A stretch of DNA of 64,000 nucleotides from Aurantimonas coralicida DSM 14790 (GCF_000421645.1 NZ_ATXK01000011.1:62001-126000); one strand, 5' to 3'. Positions 22,851 through 34,103 are shown, numbered from the stretch's first letter. Program-made: numbers and translations. The notes: a model not told the origin generated them from the sequence alone.

Positions 22851-23210
22851 GATCGCGGGCGCCGTGGCCGGCCGGCCTGCCGGCCGAAATCGCGCCAACC
22901 CCATGTCTCGCAACGATTTTCGATGCTTTTTCCGCGAATTGCGGCATGCGCGCCAAACTGTCGCCCGATTCTTTCCGTCATTCACATTCCGTGAGGTCGG
23001 CGGATATGCCGGGGGCTGTCCCGCGTGGTGACGACGCCGGGGTCCTTCTTGGCCCACAGGCCGGACATCGACGATCTTCGGCCGCACCTTGGGGTTTCGT
23101 TAACCAAGGATAAAGGCCCGGCCGCTAGACTGCGACAGTAATCTTTCGTCCGGCGTCGCGCCGGTCGCCACAGCCATACCACGCACGCACAGCGAAATGA
23201 GCGGGGAACC
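22851..23210 (+). other. Intergenic region before the IalB-like gene
   Basis: 360 bases without a believable gene on either strand. Its first 100 bases hold a GGCCGG-CCTG-CCGGCC inverted repeat with no T-run (a weak terminator candidate for the DUF1232 gene), followed by an A/T-richer patch. GTTAACC at 23099-23105 followed by CTAGAC about 20 bases later resembles upstream elements of rhizobial cell-cycle-type promoters; this is a pattern match only. The ribosome site GGGGA precedes the ATG at 23211. Confidence 0.35.
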
Positions 23211-23717
23211 ATGAACCTCAAGAACGTCCTGACGGCCGCTGCGGCCATTCTGATCTTCTCGAGCGCCGCCGGGGCGGCCCAGACCCCGACGCGCATGAAC
23301 CAGTTCAACGCCTGGGGCACCTATTCCTATTCGGGCTCCGACGGGAAGATCTGCTACGTCCTGTCGACGCCGACCAAGATGACGCCTGCCAATGTCGATC
23401 ATGGCGACATCTTCTTCCTCGTCTCGCAGAAGCCGGGTCAGGGCGTCTCCTACGAGCCGCAGGTCGTCATGGGCTATGCGCTGAAGGAAGGCTCCAAGGT
23501 CATCGTCGACGTGGACGGCAAGGATTACTCCATGTTCGTCAAGGGCGAGTCCGCCTGGATGGAGAACGCCGCCGAGGAGCCGCAGCTCGTCGCCAATCTG
23601 CGCGCCGGCCGGGTGATGACCGTCGAGGCGACCTCCCAGCGCGGCACCGAGACCAGCTACACCTATTCGCTCTCGGGCGTGACGGCGGCGCTGAACTCGA
23701 TCAACGACTGCAAGTAG
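23211..23717 (+). CDS. Invasion-associated locus B (IalB) family protein
   Basis: Secreted protein of 168 residues. A Sec signal peptide is clear (MNLKNVLTAAAAILIFSSAA, cleavage after GAA). The mature part has FNAWGTYSYSGSDGKICYVL, DIFFLVSQKP and a C-terminal Cys (INDCK), so Cys in KICYVL and Cys in NDCK could form a disulfide, as in IalB homologues. IalB was named from Bartonella erythrocyte invasion, but homologues are common in free-living Hyphomicrobiales and do not imply pathogenicity. It is monocistronic with a hairpin downstream. Confidence 0.87.
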   Translation: MNLKNVLTAAAAILIFSSAAGAAQTPTRMNQFNAWGTYSYSGSDGKICYVLSTPTKMTPANVDHGDIFFLVSQKPGQGVSYEPQVVMGYALKEGSKVIVDVDGKDYSMFVKGESAWMENAAEEPQLVANLRAGRVMTVEATSQRGTETSYTYSLSGVTAALNSINDCK

Positions 23718-23753
23718 GTCCCACCGGCTTCGGCCGGGGTCTGCCATCGCTGA

Positions 23754-23781
23754 AAACGCCGGGCCCGGAAGCTCGGCGTTT
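23754..23781 (+). terminator. Probable terminator after the IalB-like gene
   Basis: 8-bp stem AAACGCCG / CGGCGTTT with a 12-base loop, 36 bases after the stop codon. The T-tract is only three long, so the call is moderate. Confidence 0.45.
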
Positions 23782-23904
23782 GGCGTTTCAGGCAGCGGAA
23801 AGACGGCCTGACCTTGCGAAACCGACCGGAAACCGTCATGTGACGGGGTGAATTTCCGAATTTCAGTCAGTCTCGCCGGCACGTCGCCTGCGAAAGGACA
23901 CGCT

Positions 23905-25146
23905 ATGGCCGTCTCGCTCGATCTCGCCCACGCCGCCAATCGCCCGCGTCCCGCGCCGCCGGTCATGCCGATGGCCGGTGACGAGAAGCCGTCGCTGGTC
24001 GGCCTCGACCGCGCCGCCCTCGGCGAGGCGCTGTCCGCCGTCGGCGTGCCGGACAAGCAGATCCGCATGCGCGTCGCGCAGCTCTGGCACTGGCTCTATG
24101 TGCGCGGCGTCGCCGATTTCTCGCAGATGGCGAATGTCGCCGGCACGCTGCGTCAGGCGCTGGACGAGGCCTATACGATCGCCCGGCCGGAAGTCGTCGA
24201 CGAGCAGATCTCGGTCGATGGTACCCGCAAATGGCTGTTCCGCTTTCCGCCGCGAGGCGCCGGGCGGCCGGTCGAGATCGAGACCGTCTACATTCCCGAG
24301 GAAGGCCGCGGCACATTGTGCATCTCCAGCCAGGTCGGCTGCACACTGACCTGCACCTTCTGCCACACCGGCACCCAGCGCCTGGTGCGCAACCTCCTGC
24401 CCGACGAGATCGTCGGCCAGATCCTGGCGGCGCGCGAGCGGCTCGGCGACCTGCCGGACGCGGCGACCCCCGCCGGCGCGATCGTACCCAACGGTGGCCG
24501 GCTGGTAACCAATGTCGTGCTGATGGGCATGGGCGAGCCGCTCTACAATTACGACAATGTCCGCCAGGCGATGGCTGTCGCCTCCGACGGCGAGGGCCTG
24601 TCCCTGTCCAAGCGGCGCATCACCCTGTCCACCTCCGGCGTCGTGCCGTCGATCGTCAAGGCGGGCGAGGAGATGGGCGTCAGCCTGGCGATCTCGCTGC
24701 ATGCCGTGCGCGACGAATTGCGCGACGAGCTGGTGCCGATCAACAAGAAGTACCCGCTGAAGGACCTGCTCGACGCCTGCCGCGCCTATCCGGGCCTGTC
24801 GAATGCCCGCCGCATCACCTTCGAATATGTGATGCTCAAGGACGTCAACGATTCCATGGCCGACGCCAAGGAACTGGTGCGCATCCTTCGCGGCATCCCG
24901 GCCAAGATCAATCTGATCCCGTTCAACCCGTGGCCGGGCTCGGCCTATGAGTGCTCCGACTGGGACCAGATCGAGCGCTTCGCCGACTATGTGAACCAGG
25001 CCGGCTATGCCTCGCCGATCCGCACCCCCCGCGGCCGCGACATCTTCGCCGCCTGCGGCCAGCTCAAGTCGGAATCCGAGCGCATGAAGAAGAGCGCCCG
25101 CGACCGGCTCGAATCCCTGCGCGCCAGCGAACTCGCCGCGGACTGA
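23905..25146 (+). CDS. rlmN: Dual-specificity RNA methyltransferase RlmN
   Basis: Radical-SAM enzyme that makes 2-methyladenosine at 23S rRNA A2503 and tRNA A37. The 413 residues show [17 protein letters not shown], the cluster motif [35 protein letters not shown] and, near the C-terminus, [15 protein letters not shown], whose Cys is the second catalytic Cys. ATG 23905 follows AAAGGA with good spacing; an upstream in-frame start at 23848 lacks one. It is followed after 95 bases by a small membrane protein gene on the same strand. Confidence 0.95.
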   Translation: MAVSLDLAHAANRPRPAPPVMPMAGDEKPSLVGLDRAALGEALSAVGVPDKQIRMRVAQLWHWLYVRGVADFSQMANVAGTLRQALDEAYTIARPEVVDEQISVDGTRKWLFRFPPRGAGRPVEIETVYIPEEGRGTLCISSQVGCTLTCTFCHTGTQRLVRNLLPDEIVGQILAARERLGDLPDAATPAGAIVPNGGRLVTNVVLMGMGEPLYNYDNVRQAMAVASDGEGLSLSKRRITLSTSGVVPSIVKAGEEMGVSLAISLHAVRDELRDELVPINKKYPLKDLLDACRAYPGLSNARRITFEYVMLKDVNDSMADAKELVRILRGIPAKINLIPFNPWPGSAYECSDWDQIERFADYVNQAGYASPIRTPRGRDIFAACGQLKSESERMKKSARDRLESLRASELAAD

Positions 25147-25241
25147 TCGCGTCTCCGCGCCGTGGCCCGTCCTGCGACCCGCCCCATATTCAGCCTGCGG
25201 GGCGCTCGCCTCGGCCGTTCGGGAAGGATAAGAGCCGCCGC

Positions 25242-25697
25242 ATGAGCACCGTCCTGCGTTTTCTCTTCGTGATCCCGATCGGCTTCGTCGCCGCCGTCAT
25301 GACCGCCGCCTTCGCCATGCTCTGGCCGTTTCTCGACGCGCCGCGGGGCATCACCGGCGCCGATCCCGTCTTCCTGTTCCATACCGGCATTGCCTTCTTT
25401 GCCCAGGCGGCGCAGATCGGCTCGGTCGTGCTGGTGCCCTGGGCCCTGTTCATGGTCGCCACCGAGCTCTTCGCCCTGTCGTCGATCGTTCTCCACATCG
25501 CCGCCGGCATCATTGGCGGTGTCGCGATCATCGTCACCGCCTATGGCGGCAGTGCCCCGCATATGAGCGTCCAGACGGCGATCGTCGTCGCCTCCCTGTG
25601 CTTTGCCCTGGCCTACTGGATCGTCGCCGGACGAACCGCCGGCCGGTGGCGCCGCCGCAAGACCGAACCGAGCGCCGACGGCGCCAGCGAAGGATAG
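25242..25697 (+). CDS. Hypothetical four-span membrane protein
   Basis: I do not recognise a named family. The 151 residues hold about four hydrophobic segments: LFVIPIGFVAAVMTAAFAML (about 6-28), a segment near 45-70, one near 75-100, and AIVVASLCFALAYWIVAG near 112-132, ending in a charged tail. ATG 25242 has GAAGGA 15-20 bases upstream. The stop is 5 bases before the BrnA-like gene, whose ribosome site lies inside this gene's last codons, so the two are probably co-translated. Confidence 0.72.
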   Translation: MSTVLRFLFVIPIGFVAAVMTAAFAMLWPFLDAPRGITGADPVFLFHTGIAFFAQAAQIGSVVLVPWALFMVATELFALSSIVLHIAAGIIGGVAIIVTAYGGSAPHMSVQTAIVVASLCFALAYWIVAGRTAGRWRRRKTEPSADGASEG

Positions 25698-25702
25698 ACA
25701 GA

Positions 25703-25924
25703 ATGGCCCGCCGCCCGACCGATCCCCGCGCCGCCGCAGAAGCCGTCTTCAAGCCCGCCGCGCCGTCCACCGAACGGCTGAAGGAAACCTCCACCGGCGT
25801 TCCCACGGCAAAGGAAATGGTCTCGCTGCGGATCGACCGCGACGTGCTGGAGCATTTCCAGGAGGAGGGCCCGGGCTGGCAGGACCGGATCAATGCCGCC
25901 CTGCGCAAGGCTGCCGGCCTCTGA
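25703..25924 (+). CDS. BrnA-like ribbon-helix-helix protein (orphan antitoxin type)
   Basis: 73 residues. The C-terminal half, KEMVSLRIDRDVLEHFQEEG then PGWQDRINAALRKAAG, matches the BrnA antitoxin RHH core (VSLRLDxDVLxxFxxxGPGWQxRINAxLR). In BrnTA systems BrnA binds and represses the RNase toxin BrnT, encoded just upstream. Here no BrnT-like gene is adjacent; the neighbours are a membrane protein and a GST. It may therefore be a solitary DNA-binding regulator. AAGGA at 25690 precedes ATG 25703. Confidence 0.78.
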   Translation: MARRPTDPRAAAEAVFKPAAPSTERLKETSTGVPTAKEMVSLRIDRDVLEHFQEEGPGWQDRINAALRKAAGL

Positions 25925-26005
25925 AGAGGCCGTCCCGCACGTCGTTGCGGGACATGGCGGACCGGCAGACCTTGCCCTGACGCTGCACTGCGGCAGATTG
26001 GCGCC

Positions 26006-26665
26006 ATGATCACGATCCATCACCTGAACAATTCACGCTCCCAGCGTGTCCTGTGGCTCCTCGAGGAACTCGAGGTCACCTACGAGGTGAAGCGCTACGA
26101 GCGCGCCAAAGACATGCGCGCGCCGGCCGAGCTGAAGGCCGTCCATCCCCTCGGCAAGTCGCCGGTGCTGACCGATGGCGAGCGGACCGTCGCCGAGACC
26201 GGCGCCATCGTCGAATACATCCTCGCCGGCCATGGCAACGGCCGGCTGATGCCGCCTGAGGGCAGCGCGGATTACTGGAACGCCCGGCACTTCCTGCACT
26301 ATGCCGAAGGCTCGGCGATGCCGCCGCTGTTCCTGATGCTGGTGCTGCAGATGATCCCGGCCCGCGCGCCCTTCTTCGCCAAGCCGATCCTGAAGACCTC
26401 GATGAAGAAGGTCGACGACATGCTGGTGCGCCCGCAAATGGCGCTGCATCTCGACCATTGGGAAGCCTCGCTCGGCGACACCGGCTGGTTCGCCGGACCG
26501 GAAATGACCGTCGCCGACATCATGATGAGCTTTCCCGTCGAGGCGGCGGCCCAGCGTTTCGGCTACGAGGACCGGCCGAAGCTGCGCGACTTCCTGCTGC
26601 GCATCCACGAGCGCCCGGCCTATCGCCGCGGCCTGAAGCGCGGCGGCCCCTACGCCTACGCCTGA
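26006..26665 (+). CDS. Glutathione S-transferase family protein
   Basis: 219 residues with an N-terminal thioredoxin-like GST domain (HLNNSRSQRVLWLLEELEV, then GKSPVLTDGERTVAETGAIVEYI, with the cis-Pro SPV and the ES/ET glutathione-binding pair). An all-helical C-terminal domain follows (WFAGPEMTVADIMMSFPVEA). The SRSQRVLWLLEEL start is typical of bacterial GSTs related to URE2p/GstB types. The substrate is unknown. It converges on the LysE gene, stops 13 bases apart. Confidence 0.9.
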   Translation: MITIHHLNNSRSQRVLWLLEELEVTYEVKRYERAKDMRAPAELKAVHPLGKSPVLTDGERTVAETGAIVEYILAGHGNGRLMPPEGSADYWNARHFLHYAEGSAMPPLFLMLVLQMIPARAPFFAKPILKTSMKKVDDMLVRPQMALHLDHWEASLGDTGWFAGPEMTVADIMMSFPVEAAAQRFGYEDRPKLRDFLLRIHERPAYRRGLKRGGPYAYA

Positions 26666-26678
26666 GGCGCGACCGGGC

Positions 26679-27323
26679 TCAGCGCCCCTGGGTCAGAAGA
26701 ATCTTCACCGCGAAGGCCGAGAACACGCTGGCGAACAGCCAGTCGATGCCGCGCATGATCTTCGGCCGGCGCTTCAGCGCCGCCGCGAACCTGTCGGCGG
26801 CCAAGATCATCGCCGCGCTCATCGGCACCGCCAGGACGATGAAGAACACGCCGAGGAAGAACAGCTTCCCGGCGACGTCGCTGTCCTGCGCCGAGACGAA
26901 TTGCGGCAGGAAGGTCACGAAGAACAGGATGATCTTCGGATTGAGGAGATTGATCCCGATCCCGGTCAGCCAGTTGGAGAACAGGCTGTGCGGGCGCCGC
27001 GCCGCGGTGCCGTCGAGGCGGAAGGTGGAACTGCCGCGCACCGCCTGGATGGCGAGGAAGACGAGATAGCCGGCACCGACGATCTTCAGCGCCAGGAACG
27101 CCTCCGGCGAGGCGGCGATCAGCGCCGAGATGCCGAAGGCGGCAAGGCTGGTGTGGACGAGGATGCCCGTCGCCGCCCCGAGCATGGCGGCAAAGCCGGC
27201 CGCCCGCCCTTCCGACAGGGTGCGGCCGAGAAACAGCGTCATGTCCGGCCCGGGCGTGATCGTCAGGACGAACGCCGCGGCGACGAAGGCAAGCAGCGTC
27301 GCAAGATCGGGAAGAAAGCTCAT
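26679..27323 (-). CDS. LysE/RhtB family amino-acid exporter
   Basis: 214-residue membrane protein with about six spans. The family hallmark is [19 protein letters not shown] near the N-terminus, followed by [20 protein letters not shown], and [20 protein letters not shown] in the middle. Members export amino acids or derivatives such as homoserine lactone or threonine; the substrate is not predictable. ATG 27323 (MSFLPD) is preferred over the in-frame ATG 27344. The 188-base gap to argG carries both divergent promoters. Confidence 0.88.
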   Translation of the reverse strand: MSFLPDLATLLAFVAAAFVLTITPGPDMTLFLGRTLSEGRAAGFAAMLGAATGILVHTSLAAFGISALIAASPEAFLALKIVGAGYLVFLAIQAVRGSSTFRLDGTAARRPHSLFSNWLTGIGINLLNPKIILFFVTFLPQFVSAQDSDVAGKLFFLGVFFIVLAVPMSAAMILAADRFAAALKRRPKIMRGIDWLFASVFSAFAVKILLTQGR

Positions 27324-27511
27324 CGCGCCCTCATCAGCATGCATCGACCGGCGCCATCTGCAGCAGCAACCGGACGGCGCCGAACCTAGGCCCGCTACGG
27401 GCCGAACGCCACCCGATTTCCGCCCGCACCGGTCCTGCCCGTGCGACGCCCGGTTTCCCTCGCGGCCCGCTTTGCGCTAGAGCCCATGCAAACGGCAAGA
27501 CGGAAGAACCC

Positions 27512-28732
<1,221 letters not shown>

Positions 28733-28775
28733 GCTCTTTGGCCGGCGCCCCGCGCCGGCAGCGGACGCGAATGAC

Positions 28776-28807
28776 AAAGGCCCGGCGGATCGCTCCGCCG
28801 GGCCTTT
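28776..28807. terminator. Bidirectional terminator argG / permease
   Basis: Perfect 14-bp stem AAAGGCCCGGCGGA / TCCGCCGGGCCTTT with loop TCGC. The arms end in T on both strands, so it can stop both argG and the convergent permease gene, whose stop lies 21 bases away. Confidence 0.88.
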
Positions 28808-28827
28808 CGTTTGCCGGAACCGTGCGC

Positions 28828-30621
28828 CTATCGGGCGGGCGCCGGCTCCTGCGCGGCGACCGGGCGCCGGCTGCGGTTGAAGGCCATGGCGGTCAGGACG
28901 ATCGCCAGCCAGACGACCGCCAGGATCAGCCAGATGCCGCCATAGATCAGCCCCATGCCGATCAGGCCGGCCTGCACGACGTAATAGGCCATGGGGATCA
29001 GCGTCATGCGGATCACCTCGCCCTCGCGGTCGGTCAGGCCCACCACCGCCGATGCCGCGACGACATTGTGGACGCAGATCATGTTGCCGGCGGCCCCGCC
29101 CACGGCCTGCAGCGTGACCACGATCATCGCCCCGGCCGCGCCGAGGCCGATCTGTTCGGCGGCCGAGAACTGGAACAGCGAGAACATCATGTTCGACACG
29201 GTGTTCGAGCCGGCGATGAAGGCGCCGAGCGCCCCGATCAGCGGCGCGAAGAGCGGCCAGGCGCTGCCGACCACGCTGGAGACGCCCTCGGCCAGCACCA
29301 GCGGCATCGATTCCAGCGGGCCGCGACCGGTGTTCAGGAACACCTGCACCATCGGCACCGCCAGGAGCAGCGCCGGCGCCGCGGCGACCATGGTGCGGGC
29401 CGAGCCGGCCCAGGCCCTTGCATAGGCCTTGCCGCTCATGCCGAAGATGAACACCGCCAGCAGCGAGGCGATGATCAGCACCGCGCCCGGCGAATAGAGC
29501 AACTGCGCCGTGGCGTTGATGCCCGAGCCGAAGAGATCGTTGAAGGCGAGCGTCGCGCTTGGCGAAGTCAGGGCCGCCTTGAGCGGCGCGATGACACGGG
29601 TCAGCACCAGGAGCACCGCGATGATCAGATAGGGCGACCAGGCCCGCATGAGCGAGATCTGCCGGCCGCTGGCATGGCCCGCCGCCACCTCTTCCGCCTC
29701 GGCGGCCTTCAGCGTGCCGAACCAGTGGTCGTTCCAGCCCTGCCGCGCCGGGAACTCGAACCGGTCCTTCGGCAACAGGAAGCCGCGGCGCGCCGCCGGC
29801 ACGACGATCAGGAGGCCGATCAGGCCGCCGACCAGCGACGGAAACTCCGGCCCGAGCAGCCACGCCACCAGATAATAGGGGACGGTGAAGGCGATGCCGG
29901 CGAAGAGTGCGAACTTCCAGACCCGGAAGCCCTCGATAAAGGAGCGGTTGGCGCCGAAGAAGCGGGTCAGCATACCGACCATGATCAGGGGGATGACGAA
30001 GCCGACCAGAGCGTGGACCATCGCGACATTGGCGGCGATGGCATAGACATAGTCGATGAGCGGCAGCGGCGAGATGGTCTGCAAGACGCCGTCATTGCCC
30101 GACAGGCCGGTGTTGATGCCGACGAGCATTGGCGTGCCGACCGCGCCGAATGAGACCGGCGTCGACTGGATGATCAGCGTCACCAGCACGGCGGCCATGG
30201 CCGGGAAGCCGATCGCCACCAACAGAGGTGCTGCGACCGCCGCCGGGGTGCCGAAGCCGGAGGCGCCCTCGATCATCGAGCCGAACAGCCAGGCAATGAT
30301 GATCGCCTGGATGCGGCGGTCGGGTGACAGATCGGTGAAGCCGCGGCGGATGGCGCGGATGGCGCCGCTTTCATGCACGGTCTGCAGGACGAGAATGGCG
30401 CCGAAGATGATGAAGAGCAGCGTCAGCGCGGTGACGAGACCGTTGACCGTGGCGCCGGCGACCGTGCCGAGATCCTGCCCCCAGACGGTGAGCGCGATGA
30501 TCGCCGTGGCCGCATAGGCCACCAGCATGGCAAGCTTGGCCGATCGCCGCATGACGACGAGCAAGACGAACACGATCGCGACCGGCAGCAATGCCAGGCC
30601 GAAGAGAACTCCCTGCCCCAT
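28828..30621 (-). CDS. L-lactate permease family transporter (LctP)
   Basis: 597-residue transporter with 12-14 hydrophobic segments. Signature stretches are [37 protein letters not shown] and, near the end, [20 protein letters not shown]. Family members (LldP, GlcA, LctP) import lactate or glycolate with protons. ATG 30621 has an almost ideal GGAGGAAAC ribosome site, so the in-frame ATG 30684 upstream is rejected. No lactate dehydrogenase is adjacent, so the substrate is inferred from family only. It is divergent from the luciferase-like gene. Confidence 0.88.
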   Translation of the reverse strand: MGQGVLFGLALLPVAIVFVLLVVMRRSAKLAMLVAYAATAIIALTVWGQDLGTVAGATVNGLVTALTLLFIIFGAILVLQTVHESGAIRAIRRGFTDLSPDRRIQAIIIAWLFGSMIEGASGFGTPAAVAAPLLVAIGFPAMAAVLVTLIIQSTPVSFGAVGTPMLVGINTGLSGNDGVLQTISPLPLIDYVYAIAANVAMVHALVGFVIPLIMVGMLTRFFGANRSFIEGFRVWKFALFAGIAFTVPYYLVAWLLGPEFPSLVGGLIGLLIVVPAARRGFLLPKDRFEFPARQGWNDHWFGTLKAAEAEEVAAGHASGRQISLMRAWSPYLIIAVLLVLTRVIAPLKAALTSPSATLAFNDLFGSGINATAQLLYSPGAVLIIASLLAVFIFGMSGKAYARAWAGSARTMVAAAPALLLAVPMVQVFLNTGRGPLESMPLVLAEGVSSVVGSAWPLFAPLIGALGAFIAGSNTVSNMMFSLFQFSAAEQIGLGAAGAMIVVTLQAVGGAAGNMICVHNVVAASAVVGLTDREGEVIRMTLIPMAYYVVQAGLIGMGLIYGGIWLILAVVWLAIVLTAMAFNRSRRPVAAQEPAPAR

Positions 30622-30788
30622 TCCCGTTTCCTCCGAAGGGTGAGTGACTTGGCTGCTAATTTCCCTCGGCTGGACAGAAAGCAAGAGGGATTGTTCGTCG
30701 TCCTGACGATTGACTGTTCAGACCGGCTTTTCCCGGCCTCTTCCGATCCCCAGATAGACGAAAGTCTGATCCCGAAAGGTGCCAAGCG

Positions 30789-31799
30789 ATGATCCCCTAT
30801 TCCGTCCTCGACCTGTCGCCGATCCCCGAGGGTGGGACCGCCGCCGACGCCCTGCACAATTCCGGTGATCTGGCGCGCCACGCCGAGGCGCTCGGCTACA
30901 CGCGCTACTGGATGGCCGAGCATCACAACATGACCGGCATCGCCAGCGCCGCGACGGCCGTGGCGCTCGGCTATGTGGCCGGCCAGACGCAGACCATCCG
31001 TGTCGGCGCCGGCGGCGTCATGCTGCCCAACCATGCCCCGCTGGTGATCGCAGAACAGTTCGGCACGCTGGCGACGCTCTATCCGGGCCGCGTCGATCTC
31101 GGCCTCGGCCGCGCGCCGGGCACCGACCAGATGACCGCGCGGGCGCTGCGCCGCAGCCTCGACAACTCCGACAACTTCCCCCAGGACGTGATGGAGCTGA
31201 TGGTCTATTTCGAGGAGGCCGAGCCGAACCAGCGCATTCGCGCGGTGCCCGGCGAAGGCACCCGCGTGCCGGTGTGGATCCTCGGCTCCAGCCTCTACGG
31301 CGCCCAGCTCGCCGCCCATCTCGGCCTGCCCTATGCCTTCGCCTCGCATTTCGCGCCGGGTGCGCTCGCCCAGGCCGTCGAGGTCTATCGCGACAGCTAC
31401 AGGCCGTCGGAGCGCTGGCCCGAGCCGCATTTCATGCTGGCGATCAACGTCTTCGCCGCCGACAGCGACGAGGAAGGCCGGGTGCTGAAATCATCGATGC
31501 AGCAGGCCTTCGTGAACCTGCGCACCGGCATGCCCGGCCCGCTGCCGCGGCCGGTCGAGGATTTCGAGGCCCGCGTCGACCCGATGGCGAAATCCATGGT
31601 CGACCAGGCGCTGTCGGTCTCGGCCACGGGCTCGCCGGCCAGTGTCGCCGCCAGCCTGTCGGCGCTGATCGACACCTACCGCCCGGACGAGGTGATCCTG
31701 ACCGGCCAGATCCACGATCACGCGGCCCGCAAGCGGTCCTTCGAGATCGCCGCCGGTGTGATGCAGGAGATCGGCGCGCGCCGCGACGCCGCCGAATAG
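30789..31799 (+). CDS. Luciferase-like flavin-dependent oxidoreductase (LLM class)
   Basis: 336 residues with the bacterial-luciferase TIM-barrel pattern: [59 protein letters not shown] and [19 protein letters not shown]. This matches the MsnO8/YhbW group, which uses FMNH2 or F420; FMN is likely in this organism. The substrate is unknown. ATG 30789 follows GAAAGGTG. A large inverted repeat lies 21 bases past the stop, before the HAD gene. Confidence 0.88.
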   Translation: MIPYSVLDLSPIPEGGTAADALHNSGDLARHAEALGYTRYWMAEHHNMTGIASAATAVALGYVAGQTQTIRVGAGGVMLPNHAPLVIAEQFGTLATLYPGRVDLGLGRAPGTDQMTARALRRSLDNSDNFPQDVMELMVYFEEAEPNQRIRAVPGEGTRVPVWILGSSLYGAQLAAHLGLPYAFASHFAPGALAQAVEVYRDSYRPSERWPEPHFMLAINVFAADSDEEGRVLKSSMQQAFVNLRTGMPGPLPRPVEDFEARVDPMAKSMVDQALSVSATGSPASVAASLSALIDTYRPDEVILTGQIHDHAARKRSFEIAAGVMQEIGARRDAAE

Positions 31800-31820
31800 G
31801 CAGTCACGGGCTTCGGACGG

Positions 31821-31864
31821 GCGGTTCGCCGCCGGGGCGCTTTGCAGCGCCGGCGGCGAACCGC
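31821..31864. repeat. Long inverted repeat between LLM and HAD genes
   Basis: A perfect 15-bp stem (GCGGTTCGCCGCCGG / CCGGCGGCGAACCGC) encloses 14 bases that can extend it by four pairs after a two-base bulge, ending in a TTGC loop. There is no T-run on either side. It may be a factor-dependent stop, an mRNA stabiliser or a repeat-element remnant. Its right arm ends 36 bases before the HAD start. Confidence 0.6.
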
Positions 31865-31899
31865 TAGAGATTGCGCGTCACGGATGCGGAGTGCGCCCG

Positions 31900-32598
31900 A
31901 TGCCCGCCCTCACCACGATCGGCTTCGATGCCGACGACACGCTCTGGCACAATGAGCGGTTCTTCCAGCTGACCGAGGCCCGGTTCCGCGAGATGCTGGC
32001 TGATCATGCCGACGCGGACCTGGTCTCCAGCCGGCTCCTGGAGGCCGAGCGCCGCAATCTCGGCCACTACGGTTTCGGCATCAAGGGCTTCGTCCTGTCG
32101 ATGATCGAGACCGCGCTGGACGTCACGGGCGACACTGCCTCGCCGGCCATCGTCCGGCAGATCCTCGATGCCGGCCGCGAAATGCTGGAGCACCCGGTCG
32201 AAGCCCTGCCCGAAGCGCAGGAGACCCTTGCCGCGCTTGCCGGCAGCTACCGGCTGGTGCTGATCACCAAGGGCGACCTGTTCGACCAGGAGCGCAAACT
32301 CGCGGCTTCCGGGCTGGGCGACCATTTCGACGCGGTGGAGATCGTCAGCGACAAGACGGCGGCGACCTATGAGCGGCTGTTCGCCCGCCATGGCGACGGG
32401 CCGGCCCGCGCCATGATGGTCGGCAATTCGCTGAAGTCGGATGTGCTGCCGGCGCTGGCGGCGGGCAGCTTCGGCGTCCATATCCCGCATGAGCTGACCT
32501 GGGCGCTGGAACATGCCGAGCAGCCGAAGAACGCGCCGCGCTTCCGGCAGGTGGACAGACTCGGCGACGTGCGCACCATCCTCGCCGAGATCGGCTGA
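31900..32598 (+). CDS. HAD-superfamily hydrolase
   Basis: 232-residue HAD phosphatase-like protein. Motif I is FDADDTLWHNERFF (nucleophile Asp and acid Asp), motif II is LITKGD, motif III Lys is in SDKTAATYERLF, and motif IV is MVGNSLKSDVLPAL. The helical cap lies between motifs I and II. The substrate is unknown. ATG 31900 is chosen because GGAG sits 8 bases upstream; GTG 31891 in the same frame overlaps that site. It converges on the MFS gene with an 18-base gap. Confidence 0.87.
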   Translation: MPALTTIGFDADDTLWHNERFFQLTEARFREMLADHADADLVSSRLLEAERRNLGHYGFGIKGFVLSMIETALDVTGDTASPAIVRQILDAGREMLEHPVEALPEAQETLAALAGSYRLVLITKGDLFDQERKLAASGLGDHFDAVEIVSDKTAATYERLFARHGDGPARAMMVGNSLKSDVLPALAAGSFGVHIPHELTWALEHAEQPKNAPRFRQVDRLGDVRTILAEIG

Positions 32599-32616
32599 GC
32601 GCAGGCCGGCCCCGCC

Positions 32617-33897
32617 TCAGTCGCGGCCGGCCAGGTGCTGGGCCTTGCGCAGATCCGGGAACATCCACGACCACAGCCCGGCGACGCCGACCGTCGCCAG
32701 GCCCCCGAGCACCACCGCCGGCACGGCGCCGATCCAGAAGGCCATCACCCCGGCGCGGAACTCGCCGAGCTCGTTGGAGGCGCCGATGAAGACCATGTTG
32801 ACGGCGTTGACCCGGCCGCGAACCTCGTCCGGCGTCCAGAGCTGCATGATCGTCTCGCGGATATAGACGCTGATCATGTCCGACGCGCCCATGAAGATCA
32901 GCGCGACGATGGCGAGCCACGGCACGGCGGCCATGCCGAACAATGCGGTAAAGGCGCCGAACAGGCCGACGAAGACGAACATCTTGACGCCGGCATGGGT
33001 CTTGATCGGGTGGGCCGCGAGCCACACCGCCATCGACACCGCGCCGATGCCGGGCGCTGCGCGCAGGAGCCCGAGCCCCCAGGGGCCGACATGCAGGACG
33101 TCCCGTGCATAGACGGGCATCAGCGCCACGGCGCCGCCGAGCAGCACGGCGAAGAGGTCGAGCGAGATCGCGCCGAGCACCACCTTCTCCGACCAGATGA
33201 AGCGAAAGCCCGCGACGATGGTCTCGAAGCTCGCCGGCTCGCTGGAGCGCTTCTGGCTGGGTGCCGTGATCGACAGGACGAGCACCGCAGCCGCGACGAA
33301 CAGCGTCAGGCCGGTGCCGTAGGCGGCGACGGGCGACACGCCGTAGAGCAGCCCGCCGGCAACCGGGCCGACAATCGCCGCGATCTGCCAGGAGGAAGAG
33401 TTCCAGGCAATCGCGTTGGCGAGCTCCCGCTTGGTGACCAGATTGACCACCAGCGATTGCGAGGCCGGGCCGAAGAAAGCGCGGGCGATGCCGAAGCCGA
33501 CAAGGATCGCGAAAACCGGATAGGGCGTGGCGAGGCCGTGCCAGGTTAGGAGCAGCAGCCCGAGGGCGCCGAGCGCCTCGACGAGGATCGCCACCGCCAT
33601 GATCATCCGCCGCGAATAGCGGTCGGCGGCAGCCCCGGTGACCAGCACCAGGACGAGCGCCGGCAGGAACTGGCAGAGGCCGACGATCCCCAGATCCAGC
33701 GGATTGCGGGTCAGGTCGTAGATCTGCCAGCCGACCGAGACGACGACGATCTGGATGGCGAAGGTGGAGAAGAAGCGCGACAGCCAGTAGCGCAGGAACC
33801 GCGGATTGCGGAAGGCGGCGAAGCGATCCTCGACCGGAATGGCGCTCGCGTCCGGATCGCCCGGCGCGGCGGAAGCGGTCTCACTGTCCTGTGTCAC
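32617..33897 (-). CDS. MFS transporter (EntS/MFS_3 type)
   Basis: 426 residues with about 12 spans and a charged N-terminal tail. Motif-A-like loops appear as GAAADRYSRRMIMAVA and, after the second half, MPVYARDVLHVG. FLRYWLSRFFSTFAIQIVVV starts the first helix. This is the EntS-like branch, exporters of siderophores or drugs; no siderophore genes are nearby, so the substrate is open. It starts with ATG 33897, just 82 bases from the tRNA gene on the same strand. Confidence 0.85.
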   Translation of the reverse strand: MTQDSETASAAPGDPDASAIPVEDRFAAFRNPRFLRYWLSRFFSTFAIQIVVVSVGWQIYDLTRNPLDLGIVGLCQFLPALVLVLVTGAAADRYSRRMIMAVAILVEALGALGLLLLTWHGLATPYPVFAILVGFGIARAFFGPASQSLVVNLVTKRELANAIAWNSSSWQIAAIVGPVAGGLLYGVSPVAAYGTGLTLFVAAAVLVLSITAPSQKRSSEPASFETIVAGFRFIWSEKVVLGAISLDLFAVLLGGAVALMPVYARDVLHVGPWGLGLLRAAPGIGAVSMAVWLAAHPIKTHAGVKMFVFVGLFGAFTALFGMAAVPWLAIVALIFMGASDMISVYIRETIMQLWTPDEVRGRVNAVNMVFIGASNELGEFRAGVMAFWIGAVPAVVLGGLATVGVAGLWSWMFPDLRKAQHLAGRD

Positions 33898-33979
33898 CCA
33901 CGCACCTGCAACGATCCGGCCCGCACCAACCGGGCAAGGCGGACCATGACTGCGCGATGTCCTGGAAGGAAATGATGGC

Positions 33980-34055
<76 letters not shown>

Positions 34056-34074
34056 GTCCACCATTTCGACCGGC

Positions 34075-34103
34075 ATTTAGTGCCGCGGCGCCGGCCCTGT
34101 CAA
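34075..34103 (-). promoter_or_regulatory. Promoter of the tRNA-Ala gene
   Basis: On the minus strand: -35 TTGACA (34098-34103), 17-base spacer, -10 CTAAAT (34075-34080), ending 19 bases before the mature tRNA 5' end. Close to the sigma-70 consensus. Confidence 0.75.

Noticed and set aside
22861-22900. GGCCGG-CCTG-CCGGCC hairpin as terminator of the DUF1232 gene
   Set aside because: The stem is only six pairs and no T-run follows; GC-rich DNA makes such palindromes common by chance.
25242-25924. Membrane protein plus BrnA-like protein as a toxin-antitoxin pair
   Set aside because: The membrane protein is 151 residues with four spans and no RNase-like features, unlike BrnT or small pore toxins. 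Kept only as an orphan BrnA observation.
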